From NCBI GenBank assembly GCA_018333075.1, contig BORH01000021.1:1-64000 (forward strand): a stretch of 64,000 nucleotides of DNA. Reading direction: 5' to 3'. Origin of the DNA: Heyndrickxia sporothermodurans (GTDB lineage Bacteria > Bacillota > Bacilli > Bacillales > Bacillaceae_C). This document shows positions 30,773-39,619 of this stretch, one piece after another (positions within the stretch are counted from its first letter, which is position 1; each line of letters opens with the position of its first letter). The notes under the pieces were generated by a model. That model was not told where the DNA came from, did not search any database, and saw only the letters and a program-made list of their open reading frames with translations. A program made the position numbers and the translations under genes.

Positions 30773-31592
30773 TCCGATTCCCGCCTTTTAATATGCAACG
30801 ACCTTTCCCATGTGGGATACACAATGGTGTACCGAAAAGTGGATCCATCGATATTTGGCAATCCATTTCAAATACCTCTTTCACCATTTGACAGCTGATA
30901 ACTGTTTCAGGTGTTCCCTGAGCATAAACCTTTTTATCTCGAATTGCTACAATATTATGTGCATACCTACAAGCTAAATTCAAATCATGAAGTACCATTA
31001 CTATTGTACGATTTTCCTTCTCATTCAATTCAAATAACAAATCAAGAATTTCAACTTGATGGGTCATATCTAAATAAGTGGTAGGTTCATCTAAGAGAAT
31101 AATCTCTGTATCTTGTGCAAGCGTCATCGCAATCCATGCCCTTTGTCGCTGTCCACCAGATAATTCATCCACAGGACGATCCTTAAAATCTAACATTCTT
31201 GTTGCCTCAAGCGCACGCATAACAAGTTGTTCATCTTCATTTGACCATTGTTTTAACCATGTTTGATATGGATAACGGCCCTGTTTCACCAGCTGTTGTA
31301 CTGTTAATCCTTCAGGAGCAATTGGTGTTTGTGGTAGAATCGATAAATTTCTCGCTACTTCCTTCGTCGGCAATTTCGCTATTTCTTTCCCTTCTAATAA
31401 TACAGACCCTGATTCAGGTTTTAATAATCGAGCCATAGAACGTAGCAATGTTGATTTACCACAGCCATTTCCGCCAATGAATACTGTAATCTCCCCTTTA
31501 GGGATACTTAAATTTAATTCGTCTATAATAATGGAATTTCCATAACCTAATGTTAATGATTTCGTTTGAATTGTTTCATTCATTCTGCCCAC
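30762..31592 (-). CDS. yusV: Siderophore ABC transporter ATPase (YusV-like)
   Basis: This FecE/FhuC-type ATPase of 276 residues has Walker [10 protein letters not shown], signature [12 protein letters not shown], Walker [14 protein letters not shown] and H-loop [11 protein letters not shown]. It energises import by the two FecCD-type permeases upstream. In B. subtilis YusV serves the YfiYZ-YfhA system from a separate locus; here all parts are together. It lies 5 bp behind the second permease gene. Confidence 0.9.
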   Translation of the reverse strand: MGRMNETIQTKSLTLGYGNSIIIDELNLSIPKGEITVFIGGNGCGKSTLLRSMARLLKPESGSVLLEGKEIAKLPTKEVARNLSILPQTPIAPEGLTVQQLVKQGRYPYQTWLKQWSNEDEQLVMRALEATRMLDFKDRPVDELSGGQRQRAWIAMTLAQDTEIILLDEPTTYLDMTHQVEILDLLFELNEKENRTIVMVLHDLNLACRYAHNIVAIRDKKVYAQGTPETVISCQMVKEVFEMDCQISMDPLFGTPLCIPHGKGRCILKGGNRNAI

Positions 31593-31597
31593 TCCTT

Positions 31598-32653
31598 TTA
31601 TGCAGACTTTGTTCGAAATAATAAATATATAAAATAAGGAGCACCAATTGCCGCGGTAAACACTCCAGCAGGTACTTCAAGTGGAGTAAATACTGTTCTT
31701 CCAATTAAATCTGCTACCATAACAAGCATTCCACCAATAAAACCAGAAGCTGGCAAAAGTACACCAAATGAAGATCCAACAAGTCTTCTTGCCATATGTG
31801 GAGCCATTAAGCCGACAAAGCCAATTCCACCACCAAAGGCAACTGCCGTTCCTACTAAAGCAGTACTTAATATTAACAGGAAAAATCGCTGCTTTTGGAC
31901 ATGACTTCCAACACTTGTTGCAATCTCATCTCCAAACTCTTGAATATTAATTTTCCTTGCCGAAATAAGTACAATACATGTTAGAACGAATACGCAAGGT
32001 ACAATGACTGCAACATTTCCCCAGTTCGAACCATTAACAGTACCAGTTATCCATATGTTAGCTTCGCCAGCACGATAGATAGGTCCTAATATCATTAATA
32101 AAGTGGTAAATGCCTGCATGACAGCTGAAATCCCTATCCCTATTAAAACTAATCTAATCGGAGAAACTCCATCTTTCCAAGCTAAAAAATACACCAAAAA
32201 AGCGACGATGGTTGCTCCTATGAAAGCAGCGACGGGCATCCAACCAATACTTACAGTTAAACTATTATCTTTATTGCTGAAAATGGCCAAAAAGCCAACA
32301 ACAGCCGCACTTGCTCCACCAGTTATACCAATAATATCAGGGGAAGCTAATGGATTTCGGATAATCCCTTGTAATATCCCTCCCGCCATTGCCAATGCGA
32401 TTCCAACAAAAAGTGCTACGAGAATTCTTGGTAAACGAAATTTCAATACGACTAATTGCTCTAGACTTGAGCCTCCACCAAAAAAGGTTTTCACAACAGT
32501 GATTGGATTAATTTTCATATCACCTAATCCAGTACTGACAATTAACGTAGCTATTGAGATAGCAAATAATAGCAATATAATTTTTGATGCGCGATGATCA
32601 ACTAAAAAAGAGATTTTCCCTTTAAAAAGACGGAGATTTTTGAACTGACTCAT
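31598..32653 (-). CDS. Siderophore ABC transporter permease (FecCD family, YfhA-like)
   Basis: The 351-residue integral membrane protein has the FecCD signatures [37 protein letters not shown] and [16 protein letters not shown] near the ATPase contact. It is the second permease of the heterodimer and overlaps the first by 4 bp (ATGA-type coupling). The system probably imports a hydroxamate or schizokinen-like siderophore, but substrate cannot be read from the permease. Confidence 0.88.
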   Translation of the reverse strand: MSQFKNLRLFKGKISFLVDHRASKIILLLFAISIATLIVSTGLGDMKINPITVVKTFFGGGSSLEQLVVLKFRLPRILVALFVGIALAMAGGILQGIIRNPLASPDIIGITGGASAAVVGFLAIFSNKDNSLTVSIGWMPVAAFIGATIVAFLVYFLAWKDGVSPIRLVLIGIGISAVMQAFTTLLMILGPIYRAGEANIWITGTVNGSNWGNVAVIVPCVFVLTCIVLISARKINIQEFGDEIATSVGSHVQKQRFFLLILSTALVGTAVAFGGGIGFVGLMAPHMARRLVGSSFGVLLPASGFIGGMLVMVADLIGRTVFTPLEVPAGVFTAAIGAPYFIYLLFRTKSA

Positions 32654-33654
32654 CGTCCATTAACCCCCCTTCTAGCAATGTATATAAAAAATGGTACACC
32701 TATAATAGCTGTCATTACTCCAACTGGAACTTCCTGAGGCATAATAACATATCTTGCAGCAATATCTGCCGCAACTAGAAGTACTCCTCCGAGAATTCCC
32801 GAAAATGGAAGAAGCCATTTATGATCAATACCAATTATTTTTCTAGCAATATGAGGAATAACAATCCCAATAAATCCTATAGGTCCAGATACGGCTACCG
32901 CACTTCCTGCAAGAAATATAACAATGATTCCGCAGATAATTTTTACAAAACCAGTCTTTAAGCCAAGACCTTTTGCTACATCCTCTCCCATTGAAAGTAT
33001 ATTCATTTTCCCCGCAAAAAGACAAGCTACTCCCCAGCCAACTATCATATATGGTAAGACAGATACCAATACTTCTAATTGTCTTCCTTGAACCGATCCT
33101 GCCAACCAAAATAAAACCTGATCAAGAGCGGCTTCATTAATGGAAAGCAATCCTTGGGTAAAAGAAGCAAATAAGGCAGCCATAGCGGCACCTGCCAAAG
33201 TTAATTTCATAGGTGTCAAACCATCTTTTCCAGCAGCACCAATGACATAAACACTTATTGCAGCAAGTGCGGCACCTGCAAAAGAGATCCAAGCAAATGC
33301 TTGTAATCCTGAAATATGAAAAAAAACAACGGTAAGTACAACGGCAAATCCTGCACCTGCATTAATACCTAAAACACCTGGTGATGCAAGCGGATTTTTA
33401 GTTAGTGTTTGCATAATTACTCCAGACATTGCCAAACATGCTCCAACAGCTGCTGCAATTAAGGCACGCGGAAGTCGAACCGTTGTAATGATAACATGCT
33501 TATTTGAACCGTTAAAATCTGTAAAAGCTTGAATAGCTGTTTTCAATGAAATACCTGTATATCCAAAAACTATGCTCATCCCTATTAAAAGTAAAAGAAT
33601 GATAATGGATAAGACAATTGCAATTAATCTATGACTATTCTTTTTTAGCACCAT
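32650..33654 (-). CDS. Siderophore ABC transporter permease (FecCD family, YfiZ-like)
   Basis: The 334-residue FecCD-type permease shows VRLPRALIAAAVGACLAMSGVIMQ and GPIGFIGIVIPHIARKIIG, with about nine or ten membrane helices. It is the first gene of the minus-strand transport operon and is divergent from the binding-protein gene. Two Fur boxes and a 21-bp palindrome lie upstream; the Shine-Dalgarno is GGAGAGG. Confidence 0.88.
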   Translation of the reverse strand: MVLKKNSHRLIAIVLSIIILLLLIGMSIVFGYTGISLKTAIQAFTDFNGSNKHVIITTVRLPRALIAAAVGACLAMSGVIMQTLTKNPLASPGVLGINAGAGFAVVLTVVFFHISGLQAFAWISFAGAALAAISVYVIGAAGKDGLTPMKLTLAGAAMAALFASFTQGLLSINEAALDQVLFWLAGSVQGRQLEVLVSVLPYMIVGWGVACLFAGKMNILSMGEDVAKGLGLKTGFVKIICGIIVIFLAGSAVAVSGPIGFIGIVIPHIARKIIGIDHKWLLPFSGILGGVLLVAADIAARYVIMPQEVPVGVMTAIIGVPFFIYIARRGVNGR

Positions 33655-33674
33655 TTCTATACCTCTCCAATGAT

Positions 33675-33695
33675 CTCTACACTATTAGTGTAGAG
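33675..33695. promoter_or_regulatory. 21-bp palindrome in the 5' leader of the permease operon
   Basis: CTCTACAC-TATTA-GTGTAGAG is a perfect 8-bp inverted repeat, ending about 11 bp before the Shine-Dalgarno of the first permease gene. It could be an mRNA stem-loop that protects the 5' end or an operator; it is not Fur-like. Confidence 0.45.
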
Positions 33696-33721
33696 AAAGA
33701 AGGCAATTTAGTCAACGATTA

Positions 33722-33736
33722 TGAAAATCATTTTCA
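33722..33736. promoter_or_regulatory. Fur box, permease side
   Basis: TGAAAATCATTTTCA is a perfect 7-1-7 inverted repeat close to the Bacillus Fur consensus TGATAATNATTATCA. It is about 68 bp upstream of the permease start and should give iron repression. Confidence 0.8.
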
Positions 33737-33785
33737 ATTAGAGATTGACATTTTATCATACTCACATTATGATGTTATATGTTAA

Positions 33786-33800
33786 TGATAATGATTATCA
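33786..33800. promoter_or_regulatory. Fur box, binding-protein side
   Basis: TGATAATGATTATCA is an exact 7-1-7 Fur box, 28 bp upstream of the binding-protein start. It should repress that gene when iron is plentiful. Confidence 0.92.
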
Positions 33801-33827
33801 TCCAATTAATTAGGAGGTACATATAAT

Positions 33828-34796
33828 ATGAAAAAAATGCGATTAGTTCTTTCGCTTTTGACAATTTTCGCTATATTTTTTCTAGCTGCTTGTGGAAATA
33901 AACAAGATAACAGCAGTGATTCCAATAAAGCTGATACACAAAATAACGGAAAAGGTTACACCATTGAACATGCAATGGGAAAAACAACTATTAAAGGAAC
34001 CCCTAAACGTGTCGTTATTTTATCAAATGAAGGAACAGAAGCATTACTTGCAATGGGTGTTACTCCAGTAGGGGCCGTTAAATCTTGGACTGGTAATCCA
34101 TGGTATAAGCATATAAGTGATAAAATGAAGGATGTAGAAGTAGTAGGAACAGAAAGTGAAGTAAATGTTGAGGCAATTGCCAAACTTCATCCAGATCTAA
34201 TCATTGGTAATAAGATGCGCCAAGAAAAGATATATAATCAGCTAAAGGAAATTGCCCCAACAGTATTTGCAGAAACCTTACGCGGTGACTGGAAAGAAAA
34301 TTTTGAACTATATGCAAAGGCTTTAAATAAAGAAGAAAAAGGAAAACAAGTCATTCAAAACTTCGATCAACGTATTGCTGATTTAAAAGAAAAATTGGGT
34401 GATAAACTAAAAACAAAAGTATCAATGGTTCGTTTCATGCCTGGTGATGTTCGAATCTACCATAAGGATACTTTTTCAGGTGTTATCCTAGATCAATTAG
34501 GATTTGCTCGTCCTGGTGATCAAAAGAAAAATGATTTTGCAGAAACGAATTTAACAAAAGAGAGAATTCCAGCAATGGATGGGGATATTCTTTTTTACTT
34601 CACCTATGAAACAGGTGATGGAGAAGCAAATAAACTTGAAGAGGAATGGACAAAAGATCCTCTGTTCAAAAATTTAAAAGTGGCTAAAGCTGGCAATATT
34701 CATAAAGTAAATGATGACATTTGGAATACAGCAGGTGGCGTTTTAGCTGCAAATTTAATGTTAGATGATATCGAAAAAATCTTTCTTGGAAAGTAA
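33828..34796 (+). CDS. Iron-siderophore binding lipoprotein (YfiY-like)
   Basis: The 322-residue precursor has a lipoprotein signal ending LAAC (Cys near residue 23) and a periplasmic-binding-protein type III domain (TonB-independent, FepB/YfiY-like) starting around TIEHAMGKTTIKGTPKRVV. It captures the ferric siderophore for the divergently encoded permeases and ATPase. It is preceded by AGGAGG at eight bases and by an exact Fur box. The siderophore class (hydroxamate, such as schizokinen) is an inference from YfiY similarity. Confidence 0.88.
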   Translation: MKKMRLVLSLLTIFAIFFLAACGNKQDNSSDSNKADTQNNGKGYTIEHAMGKTTIKGTPKRVVILSNEGTEALLAMGVTPVGAVKSWTGNPWYKHISDKMKDVEVVGTESEVNVEAIAKLHPDLIIGNKMRQEKIYNQLKEIAPTVFAETLRGDWKENFELYAKALNKEEKGKQVIQNFDQRIADLKEKLGDKLKTKVSMVRFMPGDVRIYHKDTFSGVILDQLGFARPGDQKKNDFAETNLTKERIPAMDGDILFYFTYETGDGEANKLEEEWTKDPLFKNLKVAKAGNIHKVNDDIWNTAGGVLAANLMLDDIEKIFLGK

Positions 34797-34802
34797 ATAA
34801 TT

Positions 34803-34850
34803 TGACCAGATAAAAAACAGATCATCGTGTTTTTTATCTGGTCATTTTTA
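34803..34850. terminator. Convergent terminator of the binding-protein gene
   Basis: TGACCAGATAAAAAACA (34803-34819) pairs with TGTTTTTTATCTGGTCA (34828-34844), a 17-bp stem followed by TTTTTA on the plus strand. Confidence 0.85.
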
Positions 34851-34897
34851 TACTATCTACTAATCGATTCTACGTATTTTCGAAAATAGAAAATGAT

Positions 34898-35641
34898 TCA
34901 AGTGAGTATTGCTGCCTCTTTTCTCATCTTCTTTTTAAATGAAATAATAGATAAAACAATCCCTAATTCATAAAGAATGATTAATGGGGTTAACACAAGC
35001 AACTGACTTATAAAATCTGGCGGTGTGATTAATGCCGAGATAATAGCAAGTAAAATATAGGCATATTTCCGTACTAGCTTTAGTTTTGTCGGTGTAATCA
35101 CCCCTACAGATGTTAAAAATACCATCACAATCGGTAATTCAAATAAAAACCCTAGTGACAATGTAGAAGTAAGCAAGAAAAGAAAATACTCTCTTGCCGT
35201 TATGAGAACCTCAAATGATTTTTCACCTAGATTCATTAAAAATGTAAAAAGGACAGGAAAAACAATAAAATACCCAAAGGAAATCCCGACAATAAAACTA
35301 ATACAAATAGCAGGTACATAAGTAAGTGTTACCTTACTTTCTGTAGGCGTTAATCCCGGTTTTACAAATTTCCAAATTTGATAGCCTAGAAATGGAGTTG
35401 TTAACCCTAGTGCTAAGGCACCAGCTACTCCGGTGTAAAAACGAATCACATCTAGTGGCCCCATCAAAACAATATTATACCCCTTGGATAATAAAGGAAG
35501 TACTTTGGGCATAAAGAATAGAAAGATAACAAAAAGCAAGGCAAAGAAAAACACTGACCATAAAATGATTTTTCGTAATTCAGTAAAATGCTCAAGTGTT
35601 GTTTCTTCTTTTTGTACCTTTACTTGGAGATCCTCTTCCAA
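34898..35641 (-). CDS. tatC: TatC, twin-arginine translocase subunit
   Basis: TatC recognises twin-arginine signal peptides and exports folded proteins together with TatA. The 247-residue protein has six predicted transmembrane helices, with the N-terminal HFTELRKIIL segment and the conserved GLTPTESK loop region. It follows tatA in the same direction. The adjacent genes encode a GMC-type dehydrogenase and a Tat-exported small subunit, so this copy may be dedicated to that complex. Confidence 0.92.
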   Translation of the reverse strand: MEEDLQVKVQKEETTLEHFTELRKIILWSVFFFALLFVIFLFFMPKVLPLLSKGYNIVLMGPLDVIRFYTGVAGALALGLTTPFLGYQIWKFVKPGLTPTESKVTLTYVPAICISFIVGISFGYFIVFPVLFTFLMNLGEKSFEVLITAREYFLFLLTSTLSLGFLFELPIVMVFLTSVGVITPTKLKLVRKYAYILLAIISALITPPDFISQLLVLTPLIILYELGIVLSIISFKKKMRKEAAILT

Positions 35642-35763
35642 TCAAATCGTCTCCTTCTTATAAATATGTTCACATATAACAGCTCTCTCCGACGTGAGAA
35701 ATGTACAGTAGTTGATCATTACTACACATCTTTTCCTTATGAGAGATTTCTAATGTTAAATAA

Positions 35764-35964
35764 TCATTCAACTGAATTTTTATCTGACTTTACATTTTTT
35801 TCTTCGACCGCCTCATCACTCATGATGTTATTGGCTGTCCGTTTAAACTCCGATAGTGTTTTCCCAAAAGCTGAACCTATTTCAGGTAGCTTCTTTGGCC
35901 CAAATATAATTAATGTAATAACTAAAATGATAATTAAACCAGGTATACCAATATTTGACAACAC
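35764..35964 (-). CDS. tatA: TatA, twin-arginine translocase subunit
   Basis: TatA forms the translocation assembly. The 66-residue protein has one N-terminal membrane helix ([20 protein letters not shown]), the [10 protein letters not shown] hinge, an amphipathic helix, and an acidic/basic tail. It precedes tatC with a 122-bp gap and follows the GMC oxidoreductase gene by 23 bp. Confidence 0.93.
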   Translation of the reverse strand: MLSNIGIPGLIIILVITLIIFGPKKLPEIGSAFGKTLSEFKRTANNIMSDEAVEEKNVKSDKNSVE

Positions 35965-35987
35965 CCTCTACACTTCCCTTCAATTAT

Positions 35988-37703
35988 TTATGCTAATGAA
36001 CCGCCTTTTTGCTGATACTTTGTAATACCTTCAGCAGCACGATATGCAAGAGCACCAACTGTTCCAGTTGGATTATATCCAGAATTATGGGCAAATGCAG
36101 ATGCTCCTACAACAAACAAATTATCCATATCCCACATTTGTAAATAATTATTTACAGCAGAGGTGCTTGGATTATCCCCCATAATAACTCCACCTGTATT
36201 ATGTGTTGATTGATAGGTTGTAATTTCATATGGACCTAATTCTTTTAATGCATCTACATGATTGGCGCCCATTTCTTTTAATATATCTCCACATTTACCT
36301 GCTAAAAAAGTAGCTAGATTTTTATCTTGATCTTCAAAGTCAAAAGTGATGCGAATTAAGGGATCACCATATGCATCTTTATAAGTTGGATCCAGATCAA
36401 GATAATGATGCTGCCATGGCATGGAAGACCCTTGAGAACCTATCGATAAATATCTGTTTGCATATTTAATAGAAGTCTTTTTGAAATCTTTCCCCCAGGT
36501 TGGTGTTCCAGCAGGTACGGCATTATTTTGAATCGGACGTGCACCAGATTGATTATACTGAATCATTCCTCCATGGATGAAATTTAGCTTTGAATGATCA
36601 AAATTGTCGCCATTATAATCGTCGACAGTTATACCTAAAGCTCCCGCTCCTGCAAATGTATTAAACTCTTTATCATCAAAAAATCCAACAGCTCCACCCT
36701 TTGCTACCTGGTATGCGTAATTCTTGCCAATCACGCCTGTTCCATTGTTTGAATTATATGGGCGTCCAATATTTGATAAAAGTAATAATCGTACATTATT
36801 AAATACAAAACCTGTTAAAACAACAATGTCTGCTGGTTGTTCAATTTCTTCGCCAGTGGTAACATCTGTATACATTACACCAGTCGTTTTATTTCCACTC
36901 TTTAAGATTCTTCGTACATTAGAATGGGTTCTTATTTCAAATTTTCCGGTTTTTTTAGCCACTGGGATGACTGTAACGACAGGATCTCCTTTTGCACCAT
37001 ATTCACATCCAAATCTTTCACAATATCCACAGTACTGACAAGCAGCACGAGTAATCCCATCAGGATTGGTGTACGATTCAGATAAGTTTGCTGATGGAAC
37101 AACATATGGGTGAAGTTTTAGCTTCTTGGCTGCTGTTTCAAAATCTTTCATTTGTGGTGACTTTTTCATTGGTGGTGTAGGGAATTTATTAGAACGTTTT
37201 CCACCAAGTGGATTTTCCTCACCTGAAATGCCTGCCATTTTTTCAAAACGATCAAAATATGGTTCTAATTCATCATATGTAATACCCCAATCCTGAATAG
37301 TCATTTCTTTAGGTATTTTGTTATTTCCATATTTTTCAATTGTTTTGCTCCGTATTTCAAAATCATAGGGCAAGAATCGAAAGGTTTGTCCATTCCAATG
37401 TACCCCTGCGCCACCTAAGCCATCACCTAATAAAAATGAACCATATTGTCTCATAGGAAGTGCTCTAATGCGTTCATTTCCTCTAAATGTAATCGTTTCT
37501 TTCGATAAATCCTGCATTAGCTCATACCGTAGAGCATATCTTAATTCATCGTGAACCATAAAATAGTCTTCTGTTTTTCTTTCTTTTCCTCTTTCCAGTC
37601 CCACTACATTCAACCCTTTTTTTGTAAGCTCAGACGCAATAATTCCACCTGCCCAACCAACACCTACAATAACTACATCTACTTTCGGCAATTTTTTTGC
37701 CAT
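35988..37703 (-). CDS. GMC oxidoreductase, gluconate 2-dehydrogenase-type flavoprotein
   Basis: The 571-residue flavoprotein has the FAD dinucleotide fold (VVIVGVGWAGGIIASEL), the LGDGLGGAGVHWNG segment and the C-terminal active-site region STHNTGGVIMGDNP ... NPTGTVGALAYRAA. It resembles the large subunit of membrane-bound gluconate 2-dehydrogenase and related sugar (acid) dehydrogenases. It has no Tat signal; it is probably exported by hitch-hiking on the small subunit. A CQYCGYCERFGCEYG cysteine cluster (about residues 221-235) is present, of a kind seen in this subfamily. I prefer ATG at 37703 behind GAGGTG. Confidence 0.82.
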   Translation of the reverse strand: MAKKLPKVDVVIVGVGWAGGIIASELTKKGLNVVGLERGKERKTEDYFMVHDELRYALRYELMQDLSKETITFRGNERIRALPMRQYGSFLLGDGLGGAGVHWNGQTFRFLPYDFEIRSKTIEKYGNNKIPKEMTIQDWGITYDELEPYFDRFEKMAGISGEENPLGGKRSNKFPTPPMKKSPQMKDFETAAKKLKLHPYVVPSANLSESYTNPDGITRAACQYCGYCERFGCEYGAKGDPVVTVIPVAKKTGKFEIRTHSNVRRILKSGNKTTGVMYTDVTTGEEIEQPADIVVLTGFVFNNVRLLLLSNIGRPYNSNNGTGVIGKNYAYQVAKGGAVGFFDDKEFNTFAGAGALGITVDDYNGDNFDHSKLNFIHGGMIQYNQSGARPIQNNAVPAGTPTWGKDFKKTSIKYANRYLSIGSQGSSMPWQHHYLDLDPTYKDAYGDPLIRITFDFEDQDKNLATFLAGKCGDILKEMGANHVDALKELGPYEITTYQSTHNTGGVIMGDNPSTSAVNNYLQMWDMDNLFVVGASAFAHNSGYNPTGTVGALAYRAAEGITKYQQKGGSLA

Positions 37704-37755
37704 CAATTTTCACCTCTATTGTTGAGTTTCAAACCATTTAGATACCGCTCATTTT

Positions 37756-38526
37756 TTAGTGTCCTATATGATCCCGGAGACTTTTTGGAGCAATTTTTTT
37801 ATAGCCTTTTTCAATAATGTCAGAATATGCCATCTGATTTCCAGGGTAATTTTTCATTTTCCATCCATTCATATTTATATTTCCACCATATAATGGGTCA
37901 CTATATACCCCTTCCAATGTGGAGCTCCTTAAAATATTAAAAAATCCACTTGGAGAAATGGTTGTAATATTTACCTTATCACTCTCAAAATCTTTAAGGA
38001 TTTCATCTTGTTGCTCACCAGAAAGATCAGTAAATTTTTTCTTATATTTTTGCATGCTATAGTTTTGAATTTCCTGAAGTGCTATATCAAAAAGCTCTCT
38101 TCTCTTTAAACGCCCTTGATAACCTTGAACCTTCTCTCCTTTATAAAATGGAGCTTGCATATAATCTCTTGCATTAAAGCCCCAGTCACCAGCTAGCTGA
38201 TGATCAATGAAAAATGCAACTCCTAAAGCTTTGGCACCTGGACCATTCTCATCTTCAGGGAATATTCTTTCCGTAGCTGCTTGAACAATATTAAATTGCT
38301 CCTGGGTAAAATGCATTAATGCTTGGTTAAAATTTTCTGCATTTTCATTAAAAACTTTAGGATTCACATTATTTATATTCCTGGTCTTGTTTCCAATTGG
38401 AAGAAGGCTTCCAACCACTCCTCCGACAACTACACCTCCAACTGCGTACCCAGTGTTTCGTAAAAAATTTCGTCGTGAAAGTGATTCAGGATTTTCCTGT
38501 TTGTTTTTATCAACCACTTTTGCCAC
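37756..38526 (-). CDS. Gluconate 2-dehydrogenase subunit 3 family protein with Tat signal
   Basis: The 256-residue protein carries a twin-arginine signal, SRRNFLRNTG (17-26), followed by a Gly/Val-rich hydrophobic stretch (GGVVVGGVVGS). The remaining domain belongs to the gluconate_2-dh3 family (FNIVQAATERIFPEDENGPGAKALGVAFFID). This subunit guides the FAD subunit through the Tat pore. It is 50 bp upstream of the GMC gene; tatA and tatC follow, forming one cluster of enzyme plus its exporter. Confidence 0.85.
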   Translation of the reverse strand: MAKVVDKNKQENPESLSRRNFLRNTGYAVGGVVVGGVVGSLLPIGNKTRNINNVNPKVFNENAENFNQALMHFTQEQFNIVQAATERIFPEDENGPGAKALGVAFFIDHQLAGDWGFNARDYMQAPFYKGEKVQGYQGRLKRRELFDIALQEIQNYSMQKYKKKFTDLSGEQQDEILKDFESDKVNITTISPSGFFNILRSSTLEGVYSDPLYGGNINMNGWKMKNYPGNQMAYSDIIEKGYKKIAPKSLRDHIGH

Positions 38527-38678
38527 CTCCTGAAAATCTTACTTAAGTCGACAAAAATTTCATTTGTCGACGAATTTTGTTTTTTTTAATATGTCCCCAA
38601 TATTATCCACTCATACATAAAAGTAATAATTTGGGAAACTCTAGTTTTGAATTCATTTCATTTCAAGGAGGTATATTT

Positions 38679-39368
38679 ATGAAGCAAACATTTGGAAAAT
38701 GGATGGTACCGATTATTGGTGTGCTACTAGTGTTAGCTGCTTGCACTAGTCAGCAAGGTGCAAATAATAGACAGGGGGTTAATAACACAAACACTCAACG
38801 ACCGATGGATGTCTCAACAAATAATGATCGTAGTGCAAATGTTATCCCAAGTGTAGATAGAACCAAGAAAATGACAACCAATCAAGATGGAAATATCACG
38901 AGCGGAATGGGGACGAATGTTTATAGCTTAATAGGAAGCTCAAGTCTTCATGATGGCGGAATTTCATCTCATTTAGAATCTCGATTATCTGGGGAAGGAA
39001 TTCCAGGTATAAAAGTATTTGTTCTTGATGACACGATTATTTTAGCAAGAGCCAAACATGAGACAACATCCACTCATTATGACAATATGCAAAAGGAAGT
39101 TCTCAGTGGTACAAGAGGGATGTCTGGTAAAGGTGAAAAAGAAGGTGTCAAAAACATTAATACTGATGTAGATGACAATCTAAATCATGCTAAAAGAATT
39201 ATGAATGATGCATTCGGGGGGCATGTCCAAATATTAACGATTACAAACCCGAAAGCGCCTGGTTTAATTGATAGAATTAAGTCTAATATAAAAGACAAAT
39301 CACCATCCTACACTCAATTAACTAATGATATAAATACTCTTGTAAAAATGACGAAAGAAAAAAGCTGA
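38679..39368 (+). CDS. YhcN/YlaJ-family sporulation lipoprotein
   Basis: The 229-residue precursor has a lipoprotein signal with LAAC and a Asn/Gln-rich linker. A YhcN/YlaJ domain follows (about 90-220) with IPGIKVFVLDDTIILARAK and DNLNHAKRIMNDAFGGHVQILTITNP. Such lipoproteins are placed in the spore membrane and influence germination. ATG at 38679 has AAGGAGG seven bases upstream; an in-frame ATG at 38577 would add 34 residues before the signal and is rejected. It precedes the gerABC operon. Confidence 0.82.
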   Translation: MKQTFGKWMVPIIGVLLVLAACTSQQGANNRQGVNNTNTQRPMDVSTNNDRSANVIPSVDRTKKMTTNQDGNITSGMGTNVYSLIGSSSLHDGGISSHLESRLSGEGIPGIKVFVLDDTIILARAKHETTSTHYDNMQKEVLSGTRGMSGKGEKEGVKNINTDVDDNLNHAKRIMNDAFGGHVQILTITNPKAPGLIDRIKSNIKDKSPSYTQLTNDINTLVKMTKEKS

Positions 39369-39397
39369 AGTGGAAAAAAATCCACTCAGCTTTTTTC
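39363..39397 (+). terminator. Terminator of the YhcN/YlaJ-type gene
   Basis: AGCTGAAGTGGA (39363-39374) pairs with TCCACTCAGCT (39381-39391) with a one-base bulge, followed by TTTTTC. It overlaps the stop codon. Confidence 0.8.
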
Positions 39398-39619
39398 TTT
39401 TTTACTTCTTTAATTAAGATAACACTTAACTAGTTATCAATTAATCAATCTAACAGTACGCCCTATACTATCTTTCATTTTCTGATCATTTCAATTCTAT
39501 AGCTAAACAGATTTACATATTCCACCGTCTTTTGGTAACACTACCTTTAAAGGGAAGACATTCCCTTATTTATTACCAGCAAAAGTCTAGACCACGAATA
39601 TAGTTATCGGGGGAGCACA

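Noticed and set aside
35588-36025. Plus-strand ORF of 145 codons over tatA
   Set aside because: It is antisense to the clear tatA gene and to the ends of neighbouring genes.
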